In this document: in pieces, positions 17,118 through 26,127 of the stretch
Position numbering within the stretch: position 1 is the first letter of the stretch
Layout of the letters: every line of letters begins with the position of its first letter
DNA from: Natrinema salifodinae
GTDB lineage: Archaea > Halobacteriota > Halobacteria > Halobacteriales > Natrialbaceae
Reading direction: 5' to 3'
NCBI RefSeq assembly: GCF_900110455.1
Contig: NZ_FOIS01000004.1
Span: forward strand, 372,001-436,000
DNA: 64,000 nt
Position numbers and translations under genes: made by a program
The notes under the pieces: generated by a model
What the model saw: only the letters and a program-made list of their open reading frames with translations
Database searches by the model: none
Told to the model about the DNA's origin: nothing

Positions 17118-18479
17118 CTACCCGCTCTCGGTGACGGCGGCGTACGTGTCGAGATAGCCCGCGCCGTAGTACTTGTTCTCGTACTCGTCTGGCCGGTCCG
17201 CGGTCCGCTGTAAGACGTTCCGAACCTGATTTCCGTTGAGCGACGACGCCGCGCTGTTCACGAGCGCGACGGCGCCGGTGACCTGCGGCGCGGCCATCGA
17301 CGTGCCGGCCAGCCAGTCGTAGCCGTACTCGGCGCCGCGGTACTCGCCGGTCTCCTCGTCGAACTGCGGGATCGCGACCGCGTTCAGCACGTCGTCGGTC
17401 CGGTACTCGCCACCGTTGCCGCCTGGCGCCGCGAGGTCGATCGCGCCGACCCCGTGGGTCGTGTAGGTCGACGGCGAGTACGCGGGCTCGTCGGCGTCGC
17501 CGGTTTCGGGATCGAAGCCGACTGGGCCCGTCGAACTCGTCGTGAGCCCGCCGGCCGTCTGGGACGAGTCGGTCTCGTCCTCGTTGAACTGGAGGCTCTC
17601 GCCCCAGTTGCCGGACGCGTGGGCGTGGATCGTCCCGTTCCGTCGCGCGTAGTTTCCGACCCGCTGGTGGACCTCGCCCCAGAATTTCCCCCAGCCGTCC
17701 GATCGCATCCGCCAGGTCCAGCCGAGGCTGAGGTTGGCGGCGTCGCAACCGATCTCCGTCGCGTAGACGAGGGCGGCCATCACAGATCCGTAGTAGGTCT
17801 CGCCCCAGTAGTCGGGCGGGAGGTCCCCGCCGTCGGTGCCCGCGCTCGCGCTCTCGGGTGACGCGCCGAAGACGCGCAGATCGACGAGTTCGGCGTCCGG
17901 CGCGGAGCCGACGACGCCGCGTTCGGTGTCGTCGGCGGCGACGATCCCCGCGACGTGGGTGCCGTGGGTGCCGCCGTAGGGCCCCCCGACGCCGTAATCG
18001 TCGTTCGCGAAGCTCTTCGAGCGCTCGAGGTTGACCCGCCCTTCGAGTGCGGGGTGGCCCGCGGCGATCCCGGAGTCGATTATCGCGACGCGGCTCCCAT
18101 CGCCGCGCGTGATCTCGTGGGTCTCCGAGATGCGCTGGTCGCGCTTGTCCCACTGGTATTTCGACAGGTCCTCTGCTTCCGCCGCTGACACGGTCTCGGA
18201 TCGTCGGACCGGCCCGTACGGGTCGGAGTCGATTCGAACGTCCGGCGCGAAGTCCGCGCCCGCGTCCTCGAGTTGCGCTTCCGAGGCCCGAACCACGAGG
18301 AGGTCCACGGGATCGAGCGCGTGGACGACGTCGACCGAATCCTCGTCGCGGAGGCTCTCGCGATCGACGACGAACCGCCGTCGGGATCCGGACTCCGAGG
18401 CTGCAGCGACGCCAGTCGCGGCGAGCGTCAGGCCACCGAGCGAGACGCCGGTCCGTCGGAGGAGCGTTCTACGTCGCAT
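17118..18479 (-). CDS. Tat-exported S8 family (subtilisin-like) serine protease
   Basis: A 453-residue halolysin-type protease. A Tat signal (MRRRTLLRRTGVSLGG) is followed by a propeptide (about residues 34-105) and the catalytic domain: Asp135 in VAIIDSG, His172 in HGTHVAG, Ser394 in GTSMAAP. The oxyanion Asn lies in HASGNWGE. No C-terminal Cys-rich or PKD extension is present. It starts 3 nt after the stop of the M14 carboxypeptidase, so the two exported proteases are one operon and likely act together on extracellular peptides. Confidence 0.94.
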   Translation of the reverse strand: MRRRTLLRRTGVSLGGLTLAATGVAAASESGSRRRFVVDRESLRDEDSVDVVHALDPVDLLVVRASEAQLEDAGADFAPDVRIDSDPYGPVRRSETVSAAEAEDLSKYQWDKRDQRISETHEITRGDGSRVAIIDSGIAAGHPALEGRVNLERSKSFANDDYGVGGPYGGTHGTHVAGIVAADDTERGVVGSAPDAELVDLRVFGASPESASAGTDGGDLPPDYWGETYYGSVMAALVYATEIGCDAANLSLGWTWRMRSDGWGKFWGEVHQRVGNYARRNGTIHAHASGNWGESLQFNEDETDSSQTAGGLTTSSTGPVGFDPETGDADEPAYSPSTYTTHGVGAIDLAAPGGNGGEYRTDDVLNAVAIPQFDEETGEYRGAEYGYDWLAGTSMAAPQVTGAVALVNSAASSLNGNQVRNVLQRTADRPDEYENKYYGAGYLDTYAAVTESG

Positions 18480-18482
18480 GGG

Positions 18483-19844
18483 CTATCGGAGTCGAGTGCC
18501 GCGGCCGCGGTCACTGCCGTCGTGGGGGTCGTCGATGTCCTCGGCGATCGGCATGTCGAAGTACGCCCTCTCGTCGACTTCGTGGACCGAGCCGTCCGCG
18601 ATCCGTTCGAACGTGGCCATGAACGCTTCGACGGAGACTTTCACCATCGTTCCGCGGGCCTTGTGACCGCGGTCGTCGCTCTGGTGGGAGACCTCGTAGA
18701 GCGCCCCCGCGGCGTCGGTCTGCGGACAGAGCGCGTCGAGATACGAGCCCCAGAGCGGGCCGTAGGCGTACCGCGTGATCGTGTCCAACCGGCCGCCGAA
18801 TCGATCCGTTCGCTCCGGGACCAGGCCGCCGAGTTGCAGGGAGCGCGTCTGCGCGTCGACGGACATGAACGGGTTCCCCTGGCCGACCCAGGGCGCGTAG
18901 TCGACGCCGTCGAGACCGGCGTACGTCGGTCCGTACGGCGCCATCACGCTCATGATCGACTGCCAGTCCCGATCCGAATGTCCGTCGGCCGAGTCGGGAA
19001 CGGCGGTCGGGCCCTGATGGTGGTGCGTGAGCGCCCAGTCGGGGTCGGCCTCGAGGAACGAGTCGGTGACCGCTCGCGTCTCCGGATTGAGGTTCAAGCC
19101 GGCGCTCCAGATTTCCTCGTAGGGCCTCCCGTCCTCCGACTCGAGCGGGATCTCGTCGACGGGGACGTTCAGGTAGCCGAGCCCCGCCTCTTCGTCCTCG
19201 ACGTCCCACCACGCCGCCGGTTCGTCGCCCGGAGTGAACCCTGGAATGATACTGAATCCCCGGTTCAGATCGTATCCGGGGACATCCAGGTTGTACGCGT
19301 AAGAGTTCGCGTTGATATAACGCGAATCGCCGGCGTCCCACTCCGTCGTGTTGTACCGCCGCTGGCGGAACTCGCCGTCCGTTCCGAGCCCGTCGTCGCC
19401 GACGAAGTTCGCGCCGTCCGGATTCGCCCGCGGCACGATCGTGATCGTCAGCGCGTCCAGGATCGCCTCGACCTCCGGGGCGGACCCGGTCGCGAGCCGC
19501 CGCAGGATCTCGACCATCGCCTCCGCGCCGGTCGGTTCGTCGCCGTGGATCTGATTGATAACGTGAACGCTCTCGTCGCCATCGCCGACGGTCACCTCCC
19601 AGATCGGATTGCCGCGTCCGGCGGACTCCCCGATCTGATCGAGTTCGATGCGGTCGCTCCGCTCGGCGATCCCCCGTAGCCGCTCGCCGAGCTGTTCGTT
19701 ATCGAGGTATCCGTCGTAGTTGACGGCCCGCTCGTTCGGTGCCCAGGGACCCCCCGGTCGGTAGTCGTCTCGCGCGCTCGCCGTCCCAACCAGGCCGAGT
19801 CCGCTGGCTGTCAGGCCGGCCTCGATGAATCGTCGTCGATACAT
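18483..19844 (-). CDS. Tat-exported M14 family zinc carboxypeptidase
   Basis: A metallocarboxypeptidase of 453 residues from the ATG at 19844; the frame continues to a TTG at 19856 but MYRRRFIEAGLTASG is the natural Tat signal start. Zinc ligands are in NQIHGDEPTGAEA (His and Glu of HxxE) and in the later LTHHHQGPTAV segment (third His). RANPDGANFV carries substrate-contacting residues and the general-base Glu lies in the C-terminal half. The C terminus repeats Asp/Gly/Arg. First gene of an operon with the S8 protease. The minus-strand promoter is AT-rich around 19855-19885. Confidence 0.9.
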   Translation of the reverse strand: MYRRRFIEAGLTASGLGLVGTASARDDYRPGGPWAPNERAVNYDGYLDNEQLGERLRGIAERSDRIELDQIGESAGRGNPIWEVTVGDGDESVHVINQIHGDEPTGAEAMVEILRRLATGSAPEVEAILDALTITIVPRANPDGANFVGDDGLGTDGEFRQRRYNTTEWDAGDSRYINANSYAYNLDVPGYDLNRGFSIIPGFTPGDEPAAWWDVEDEEAGLGYLNVPVDEIPLESEDGRPYEEIWSAGLNLNPETRAVTDSFLEADPDWALTHHHQGPTAVPDSADGHSDRDWQSIMSVMAPYGPTYAGLDGVDYAPWVGQGNPFMSVDAQTRSLQLGGLVPERTDRFGGRLDTITRYAYGPLWGSYLDALCPQTDAAGALYEVSHQSDDRGHKARGTMVKVSVEAFMATFERIADGSVHEVDERAYFDMPIAEDIDDPHDGSDRGRGTRLR

Positions 19845-20121
19845 GGTGATAGTCAAATGTTATAATCAGAGAACGGGAAATAAATCTTCGCGTTACATAC
19901 ATAGTTGCGATAATCTGTCGTCCGAACCCAGATATTTAACTCGTGACACTCCCGCCTCGATACTTGTAAAATCGGTCGAAAACCGCTTGCACTGCCGAAC
20001 GGTCGCGTGCGGTCCGTCGCAGCGGTCGCAGACTATCCTCGTCTCGGCCGGCGGTTCCTGTTCTCGAAGCCGTCTCCACGGCTCGCGTTACTCGCCGTTC
20101 CGAATCGAGGTCTTCGCAGGC

Positions 20122-20196
20122 TCAGACCTCGCCGTCCTCAAACCGAAACGTGCCGTCCCGCTGGACGGCCGCTCTGTCGACCTCGATGAACGAGTC
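20122..20196 (-). pseudogene. Remnant of an M29 aminopeptidase 3' end
   Basis: Read on the minus strand these 25 codons give DSFIEVDRAAVQRDGTFRFEDG followed by EV and a stop. The intact aminopeptidase gene downstream in coordinate (20362-21456) ends DSFIEVDGEVVQRDGTFRFEDG then FEE and a stop. The remnant lies about 165 bp beyond the intact gene's stop in the direction of transcription and has no start of its own. It is a decayed second copy of only the last codons. Confidence 0.8.
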
Positions 20197-20214
20197 GCTC
20201 CGACCTTTTCCGCT

Positions 20215-20235
20215 CGGGTTGCCTTCGGCAACCCG
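20215..20235 (-). terminator. Perfect 9-bp hairpin beyond the M29 gene
   Basis: CGGGTTGCC, a TTC loop, then GGCAACCCG form a strong stem-loop between the M29 stop and the remnant. On the minus strand a T-run (about 20241-20245) precedes rather than follows the stem, so it is not a classical terminator; it may be an RNA processing or transcription-pausing structure. Confidence 0.4.
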
Positions 20236-20361
20236 TCGCGCAAAAACGTCGATGAAAAAGCCGCGACTCACTGCCGTTCGTCGCGGGTGCCATCACGACG
20301 GCACTCCGATCGCCGTTCGGTTGACCACGGTTCGGAGCGAACGAAGCAAGTGCGAGTCGCG

Positions 20362-21456
20362 CTACTCCTCGAAGCCGTCCTCGAACCGGAACGTGCCGTC
20401 CCGCTGGACGACCTCTCCGTCGACCTCGATGAACGAGTCCTCGCTCATGTCGACGATCATGTCGACGTGGACCGCGGAGTCGTTGGCAACGTTGCCCTCG
20501 CCGACGGTGTCGTCGTAGGCCCGGCCGACGGCCATGTGGACCGTATCGCCCATCTTCTCGTCGAAGAGCATGTTGTACGTGAACCGGTCGATGTCGCGGT
20601 TCATCCCGATCCCGAGTTCGCCCAGGCGGCGCGCGCCGTCGTCGGTGTTCAGGACCTCGGTCAGGACGTCCTCGTTTTTCGCCGCCGAGTGCTGGACGAC
20701 CTCACCGCCCTCGAACTCGAGGTAGACGTCCGTGATCTCCCGGCCCTGGTGATAGAGCGGCATGTCGAACAGGACCTCGCCCTCGACGCTGTCCGGCTGG
20801 GGTGCGGTGAAGACCTCGCCGCCGGGGAGGTTGTGCTCGCCGTGGTCGTTGATCGTCGGGTTGCCCGCGACGGACATCGTCACGTCCGTCTCGTCGCCGC
20901 TGACGATCCGGACCTCCTCGGCGGGGTCCATGATCTCGACCATGTTCGCCTGGTGCTCGCGCTGTTCCTCCCAGTCCTTGTTGACGGCGTCCCAGACGAA
21001 GTTCTCGTACCCCTCCGTGCTCATCTCGGCCAGTTGGGCGTTGGCCGGCGCGGGGAACTGCGTGAGACACCACCGCTTCGAGAGGCGCTCCTCGAGAATG
21101 GGGCGGTGGGCCTGCTGGTAGGCCGAACTGGTCTCGGGGTCGACGTCGCTGGTCTGCGTGACGTTGTCGCTGCCTCGGATAGCGATGTAGACGTCGGTGT
21201 TCTGAATGAGCGCGAGTTCGTGTTCGGGCGTGTCGAACTCGCCGTCGGACGACCGGAGGTAGGCGCGCTGGCTGCGCTTGCCCGTTCGCTGGCTGGTGGT
21301 GACGGGGTTGGCGCCGCGCTCGCCGATTACCTCGTGGAGGGCGACGACCAGGTCCTCGGCGACCGGGTGGGCGTCGACGACGACGTTATCGCCCGCCTCG
21401 AGGTCGACCGAGTGGTCCGCGATGATCTCCGCGTGTTCGCGAATGCGTGGGTCCAT
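20362..21456 (-). CDS. M29 family aminopeptidase (AmpS/PepS type)
   Basis: A 364-residue cytosolic metallo-aminopeptidase of the thermophilic AmpS/AmpT family, which trims N-terminal residues from peptides with two cobalt or zinc ions. Visible blocks: LEAGDNVVVDAHPVAEDLVVAL at the N terminus, NLPGGEVFTAPQPDSVEG, the metal region EFEGGEVVQHSAAKNEDVL, ELGIGMNRDI, FDEKMGDTVHMAVGRAY, HVDMIVDMS. Metal ligands (Glu, Glu, His, Tyr, His, Asp) are distributed over these blocks. Length is slightly below the family's usual 370-410 residues. The first ORF residues MDPRIREHAEII are the usual start. A decayed copy of its 3' end lies downstream. Confidence 0.9.
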   Translation of the reverse strand: MDPRIREHAEIIADHSVDLEAGDNVVVDAHPVAEDLVVALHEVIGERGANPVTTSQRTGKRSQRAYLRSSDGEFDTPEHELALIQNTDVYIAIRGSDNVTQTSDVDPETSSAYQQAHRPILEERLSKRWCLTQFPAPANAQLAEMSTEGYENFVWDAVNKDWEEQREHQANMVEIMDPAEEVRIVSGDETDVTMSVAGNPTINDHGEHNLPGGEVFTAPQPDSVEGEVLFDMPLYHQGREITDVYLEFEGGEVVQHSAAKNEDVLTEVLNTDDGARRLGELGIGMNRDIDRFTYNMLFDEKMGDTVHMAVGRAYDDTVGEGNVANDSAVHVDMIVDMSEDSFIEVDGEVVQRDGTFRFEDGFEE

Positions 21457-21511
21457 GCCCCGGTATTGACGGGGGGAGGAAAAAACGGTTCGTGATGAGG
21501 AACCGGCGCGG

Positions 21512-22615
21512 TCAGGGGTCGATCGCGTTCGAGTTTCGGTCCGTCCCGTGGCCGTCGATCGGAGGACGCGAGGGCGGATCGGTCGATCCGGCTTCGAACC
21601 CGTCGCCCGAGACGTGATCTCGGAGGAACGAGACCGTCGCGGCCGTCAAAACGAGCACGAACGGCGCCGTCCCGACCAGCGCGAGCAGGATCCCCGCGCC
21701 GCCGGCGCTGACGAACAGGGACAGGACCACCGAGGCGACGACCGTCGCGCCGACGTGCCAGAGCGCGAAACTGAGAACCGGCCCGCCCGACGTCGTGAGC
21801 CGGACCGAGCGGCAAAACGCCTCGACGACGCCCGCGTCGTCGACGACGAACAGGAACGGCGCGGGATAGAAGACGTAGGAGACGACCGCGACGATCGGTA
21901 TCGCGAGCAACAGCAGCGCCGGAGCGACCGCGAGCACCGGGATCGTCAGCAGGAACGCCCCGAACACGAGGAGGTTGTACAGGATAAACCGCGGCGCGTA
22001 GGCGGCGATACACGACGGGATCGAAGCCGGTTCGTCGCGGAGCCGTCGGTCGATACCGCCGACGTACCCCGCCGCCAGCACGCCCGCGACCAGCGCGTAC
22101 CCGACCAGCGCCATGCCGAGCCAGGCGAGCGCCTCGGGGCCGACCGACTCGGTCGAGAGCGAGAGGACGTCGACGGGCGTCTCGATCGTCGTGTCGAGAC
22201 CGCCGGTTCGGGACGACCCGGTCGGCGTCGGTTCGACGGTCGGACCGGGTGACGCGGGGTCGTCGCCGAACGAGGGAGTACCCGACGGCTCCGACGTCGT
22301 CCGCGGAGACAGTCGGGGCGTCGACGGCGGATCGGCGAACGTCCACAGGGTCGGTAACGGCGTCGGGAGGACGAACTCGAACGTGATCGAGAATCCCCGA
22401 CCGGCGGCGGCGAACGCGCGGCGGAGCTTCCGAAACTCCAGCAGCGACGCGACCAGCGGGACGGGTACGAAGGGAAGCAACTCGTCGAATCGATCGATAG
22501 CTCGCGAGGTATGTCGGTGAAACGGGTTCCGACCTCGGCGGACGGAGCCTGAGCCGTCGGACCGCGGCGGCCCGTTGGCCGGTGACCCGGAATCGGAAGC
22601 GGGAGCGGGGACCAT
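21512..22615 (-). CDS. Multi-pass membrane protein of unknown function
   Basis: A 367-residue protein. The first 60 residues are polar and proline-rich, residues about 90-120 are a low-complexity Pro/Ser/Thr/Asp linker, and from about residue 155 there are five to six hydrophobic segments (WLGMALVGYALVAGVLAAGY, LYNLLVFGAFLLTIPVLAVAPALLLLAIPIVAVVSYVFY, GPVLSFALWHVGATVVASVVLSL, GILLALVGTAPFVLVLTAATVSFL). This order is common to a family of haloarchaeal integral membrane proteins without known function. It is oriented with, and 56 bp upstream of, the M29 aminopeptidase. Confidence 0.75.
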   Translation of the reverse strand: MVPAPASDSGSPANGPPRSDGSGSVRRGRNPFHRHTSRAIDRFDELLPFVPVPLVASLLEFRKLRRAFAAAGRGFSITFEFVLPTPLPTLWTFADPPSTPRLSPRTTSEPSGTPSFGDDPASPGPTVEPTPTGSSRTGGLDTTIETPVDVLSLSTESVGPEALAWLGMALVGYALVAGVLAAGYVGGIDRRLRDEPASIPSCIAAYAPRFILYNLLVFGAFLLTIPVLAVAPALLLLAIPIVAVVSYVFYPAPFLFVVDDAGVVEAFCRSVRLTTSGGPVLSFALWHVGATVVASVVLSLFVSAGGAGILLALVGTAPFVLVLTAATVSFLRDHVSGDGFEAGSTDPPSRPPIDGHGTDRNSNAIDP

Positions 22616-22809
22616 ACGGGGCCGTAGATATGATAGTATATTGAACGTGTCGGTACGGATGAATTATTTGCCGATCGCGTGACGCGACACGCGTCCTCCC
22701 GATCCGCTTCGTCCGCCGACGACTGACCGCGTCGGAGCGAACCGATTCCGTCGTCTCGCCCCGATCGAAACTGGTGGAGTATTTCAGCGTCGTCCCGGTA
22801 GCAGTCCCT

Positions 22810-23826
22810 ATGATCGATCTGCGCTCCGACACCGTGACGACGCCTGACGACGCGATGCGCCAGGCGGCCGCGACCGCCGACGTCGGCGACGACGTCTACG
22901 GCGAGGATCCGACGGTGAACGAACTCGAGGCCCGCGTCGCCGACCGGCTCGGGACCGAGGCGGCGCTGTACTGCCCGACGGGAACGATGGCGAACCAGGT
23001 CGCTGCGCGCGTCCATACCGAGCGCGGACAGGAGGTACTCGCCGACCGGCGGAGCCACGTCGTGAAGTACGAACTCGGCGGCTTCGCCCAGCACTCCGCG
23101 CTGCAGGTCCGGATGTTCGACGCCGACCGCGGCGTCCCGTCACCCGAACGGGTCGGCGAGGGCGTCGTCACGGAGGACCTCCATCGCCCCGGGACCGGCC
23201 TGCTCTGTCTCGAAAACACGCACAACGCACGCGGCGGACTCGCGATCGAGCCCGAGCGGATCGCCGCGGCGGCCGAGGCTGCACACGAGCACGACGTCCC
23301 GGTCCACCTCGACGGCGCGCGGCTGTTCAACGCCGCGACCGCCCTCGACGTCCCCATCACCGACCTCACGGAGCCCGTCGACACCGTCATGGTCTCGCTC
23401 TCGAAGGGCTTGGGCGCGCCCGTCGGGTCGATGCTCGCCGGCCCCGAGGCGTTCATCGAGCGCGCCCGCCGCACCCGCAAGCTGTTCGGCGGCGGGATGC
23501 GCCAGGCGGGCCTCGTCGCGGCCCCCGGACTCGAAGCGCTCGAGAACGTCGCGGACCTCGCGACCGATCACGAGAACGCGCAGCGCCTGGCGGACGGTCT
23601 GGCGGCCGTCGACGGTATCAGCGTGCAGGCGCCGGAGACGAACATCGTCCTCGCGGACGTCGCGGAGACGGGCATCGAGACCGACACAGTGGTCGAGCGC
23701 CTGCGCGAGCGGGAGGTGTTGGCGACCGCCTTCGGGCCGACGACGATCCGGTTCTGTACGCACCGCGACGTGACTCGCGCAGATGTCGAGGAGGCAGTCG
23801 AGCGAATCGAGACGGCGCTGGCCTGA
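22810..23826 (+). CDS. Low-specificity L-threonine aldolase
   Basis: A 338-residue PLP enzyme of the beta-eliminating lyase/threonine aldolase family: IDLRSDTVTTPDDAMRQA at the N terminus, GDDVYGEDPTVNELE, YCPTGTMANQVA, and VSLSKGLGAPVGSMLAG with the Schiff-base lysine in LSKGLG. It cleaves L-threonine or L-allo-threonine to glycine and acetaldehyde. Upstream codons from 22774 are in frame, but MIDLRSDTVT at 22810 is the universal start of the family. It is monocistronic and divergent from the membrane protein gene. Confidence 0.94.
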   Translation: MIDLRSDTVTTPDDAMRQAAATADVGDDVYGEDPTVNELEARVADRLGTEAALYCPTGTMANQVAARVHTERGQEVLADRRSHVVKYELGGFAQHSALQVRMFDADRGVPSPERVGEGVVTEDLHRPGTGLLCLENTHNARGGLAIEPERIAAAAEAAHEHDVPVHLDGARLFNAATALDVPITDLTEPVDTVMVSLSKGLGAPVGSMLAGPEAFIERARRTRKLFGGGMRQAGLVAAPGLEALENVADLATDHENAQRLADGLAAVDGISVQAPETNIVLADVAETGIETDTVVERLREREVLATAFGPTTIRFCTHRDVTRADVEEAVERIETALA

Positions 23827-23889
23827 AGCGCGGGAGCGAGAGCGCGGGAGTCGGCGACGGCAAACCGGAAATCCGAATCGAGGGCCGGC

Positions 23890-24033
23890 TCAGCGACCGC
23901 GCATCCCGTCGCGGAACTCGAGGACCGTCCGCCGGAGGAGCAGATAGAAGAAGAAGATCAGCGAGAGCAGGATCAGGACGACCGCGATGATGACGGGATC
24001 GTCTGGAATGAGGCCGGTGATGAGGTCCAGCAT
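23890..24033 (-). CDS. Small single-pass membrane protein (47 aa)
   Basis: A 47-residue ORF: MLDLITGLIPDDP, then a hydrophobic helix VIIAVVLILLSLIFFFYLLL (residues about 14-33), then a basic tail RRTVLEFRDGMRGR. The positive-inside pattern puts the C terminus in the cytoplasm. Small proteins of this size and pattern are common in haloarchaea and have no known function. It is convergent with threonine aldolase; no clear TATA box is visible at the ideal distance. Confidence 0.7.
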   Translation of the reverse strand: MLDLITGLIPDDPVIIAVVLILLSLIFFFYLLLRRTVLEFRDGMRGR

Positions 24034-24487
24034 ACGCCCCGAGTACACTATCGGGAAGGTTAATCGTTTCGACCGGATTCGATTGAATCCGTGCGACGGG
24101 TTCGATAACTAAAATGCGTATTTCAGCTTGCGCTGAGTATAACGGAGGGCGGCTCGTAGCCACTACTGCGCCTCGATCGCCAGCCCACCAGCCCGACGCC
24201 ACACCTGCCACCGGGGAACGCCCTCGGGATCGAGGCCAGTCGCTCGCCCCCGCCGGTCACGCCAGGCCGTCCCTCGAGTCGCGCCCGCTGACGACGCGAC
24301 CGATCGCTGACGGCCGGGTGACCGCCGTCCTGACGCCGCTCTCGGCCCAGATTCGACGCTGGACCCGCCGAGTGCCGCGATCCCGCTGACGCGACGCCGT
24401 TTCGTCGGCGGTCGTCTCGTTCCGTTTCCTGCCGCACCGAATCGATCGAGAGCGATCGTACTGGACGAGATGTCGGTTACGGGTCAG
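24034..24487. other. 454-bp intergenic region without a recognised gene
   Basis: No ORF here has a convincing composition. An inverted repeat CAGC-TTGC-GCTG within TTTCAGCTTGCGCTGAGT (about 24120-24137) sits in an AT-richer patch that could hold a promoter or a small RNA. Nothing further is seen. Confidence 0.5.
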
Positions 24488-25003
24488 CTATACGGACGGA
24501 ATCTCGACCGTCTCGATCACCGTCCCGTCCGGCTCGCGGATCTCGCCCGCCAGGCCGCCGGCGTCGAGTTCTTCGAATACGGCGAAGCCGGGCCGGTTGC
24601 CCCGCGGGTCGGCGTGACTGCCGGGATTCAGCAGGCGGACGTCCGCGGTCTCGACGACCGTTGGGCGGTGGCTGTGCCCGAAGACGACGACGTCGGCCCC
24701 GCGCGAGCGGCCGAACATCGCCAGGCCGGTCTCGCCGCCGTCCCGCCGGTGGGTAAGAGCGAACCGGACGCCGGCCTCCTCGACGACACGGGCCGTCGGC
24801 AGGCGGTCGCGGACCGCCATCGAGTCGGCGTTGCCGTGGACCGCGAACAGTTGGGTGCATTCCTCCCGAAAGGCGTCGAGAGCCGCCTCGCTCGTGAAAT
24901 CGCCCGCGTGGAGGACGATATCGGCGTTCCGAGCGGCGGCCAGCGCCTCCCCCTCGAGTTCGTGGCCGTCGCTGCTGTGCGTGTCCGAGAAGATCGCGAT
25001 CAT
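24488..25003 (-). CDS. YfcE/MJ0936-type metallophosphoesterase
   Basis: A 171-residue calcineurin-like phosphodiesterase. Metal-binding motifs appear in order: FSDTHS (Asp, His), LHAGDFTS (GDxx), VHGNADS (GNxD), LTHRRDG, and VFGHSHRPTVV (GHSH), then LLNPGS. This is the small single-domain family that cleaves phosphodiesters and phosphomonoesters in vitro with Mn or Ni; the physiological substrate is unknown. Length matches the family (about 165-175). Confidence 0.92.
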   Translation of the reverse strand: MIAIFSDTHSSDGHELEGEALAAARNADIVLHAGDFTSEAALDAFREECTQLFAVHGNADSMAVRDRLPTARVVEEAGVRFALTHRRDGGETGLAMFGRSRGADVVVFGHSHRPTVVETADVRLLNPGSHADPRGNRPGFAVFEELDAGGLAGEIREPDGTVIETVEIPSV

Positions 25004-25138
25004 GGTGGCCCTTCGCCCGTCGCCGAAAGAGTCCTTTCGGATGTGGTCGCCGTTCCCTGCGGAATCGCGGTCGAGAACGACGGCGACCGGCTCTAGAACG
25101 GCTCACACTTTAGGATCGATCGGGTGTAGTGTCCAGCG

Positions 25139-26083
25139 ATGGCCAGTAGCACCTCCGTCGTGCTCGCGGCGCTGTTCGCGAACGGCGCGATCGCAGTCCT
25201 GAAGTTCGGCGGCTTTCTGCTCACCGGCAGTCCAGCGATGTTGTCGGAGACGTACCACTCGATCTCGGACACGGGAAACCAGGTCTTCCTGCTGATCGGC
25301 ATCAAGTACGGCGCACAGGAGGCGAATCGGTCTCACCCGTTCGGTCACGGGAAGGCACAGTTCTTCTACAGCTTCCTCGTCAGCGTCATGCTGTTCGGCA
25401 TCGCCGGCTGGGAGAGCGCGAAGCACGGTTACGACGCGCTGACCCACGGCGGCGTTCACCGGGCCAACGAGCCGGTTACGCTGCTCGGCGCGACGTTCGA
25501 TCCGGTCTACGTCAACTACGCGGTGTTGCTCGGCGCGATCGCCTTCGAGACCTACGCGTTCCGGAAGGCCTACCAGGGGATCAGCCGCCAGATGCACGAG
25601 CACGGCTGGGAGAGCCTCCGCGAGGCGTTCAGCAAGACCAGCGACGTGACGACGCTGACCGCGCTCACCGAGGACACCATCGCGCTCGCCGGCGCGGGGA
25701 TCGCTCTCTTCGGGGTCTACCTGACCCGGACCACCGGGAACCCGATGTACGACGCCGGGGCCGCCCTCGTTATCGGTCTCCTGCTCATGGGCTTCGCCGT
25801 CGCGCTGGCGCTCGAGAACAAGCGGCTCCTCCTCGGCGAGAGCCTTCCCGAACCCGCCGAGGACGAACTCCGCCGGATCGTCGCCGACTGGGACGGGGTT
25901 ACCGACCTCGTCGACTTCCGGACCGTTTACTTCGGCGCCGAGGAGTTGCTGATCACCGCCGATGTCGCGTTCGACCCCGACCTCGACACCGACGAGATCG
26001 ACGAGCGCATCTCCGCGATCGAACGCACGCTGATCGACCACGATGACCAGGTGCAGAAGGTCTACATCGAGCCCGAAACGTAG
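25139..26083 (+). CDS. Cation diffusion facilitator (CDF) metal transporter
   Basis: A 314-residue CDF antiporter that exports divalent metal ions in exchange for protons. Membrane helices are at about residues 8-28, 45-60, 80-100, 118-138, 180-200 and 205-225. Metal-site residues appear in SETYHSISDTGNQ (helix II; a His-Asp pair with altered spacing from the zinc-type HxxxD) and in SDVTTLTALTEDTIAL (helix V). The cytoplasmic C-terminal domain (about 232-314) is ferredoxin-like. Metal specificity cannot be read securely; the divergence from zinc exporters suggests Mn, Fe or Ni as alternatives. A TATA-like ACTTTAGGA (25108-25116) lies 27 nt before the ATG. Confidence 0.9.
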   Translation: MASSTSVVLAALFANGAIAVLKFGGFLLTGSPAMLSETYHSISDTGNQVFLLIGIKYGAQEANRSHPFGHGKAQFFYSFLVSVMLFGIAGWESAKHGYDALTHGGVHRANEPVTLLGATFDPVYVNYAVLLGAIAFETYAFRKAYQGISRQMHEHGWESLREAFSKTSDVTTLTALTEDTIALAGAGIALFGVYLTRTTGNPMYDAGAALVIGLLLMGFAVALALENKRLLLGESLPEPAEDELRRIVADWDGVTDLVDFRTVYFGAEELLITADVAFDPDLDTDEIDERISAIERTLIDHDDQVQKVYIEPET

Positions 26084-26127
26084 CCGGTGACCGGTTCGGG
26101 CGGTTCAGTCGGTTTAGTCCGAGCGCG

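Larger units (their letters stand above)
19857..20361. other. 505-bp intergenic region with gene remnant and hairpins
   Basis: Contains the promoter of the M14 gene at its left edge, an inverted repeat GAGGTCT/AGACCTC (about 20107-20130), a degenerate copy of the M29 aminopeptidase 3' end (20122-20196) and a 9-bp stem hairpin CGGGTTGCC-TTC-GGCAACCCG (20215-20235). No intact gene is seen. Confidence 0.6.

Noticed and set aside
24114-24389. 91-codon plus-strand ORF in the gap before the phosphoesterase
   Set aside because: Arg/Pro/Thr-rich without acidic bias, no promoter at a suitable distance.
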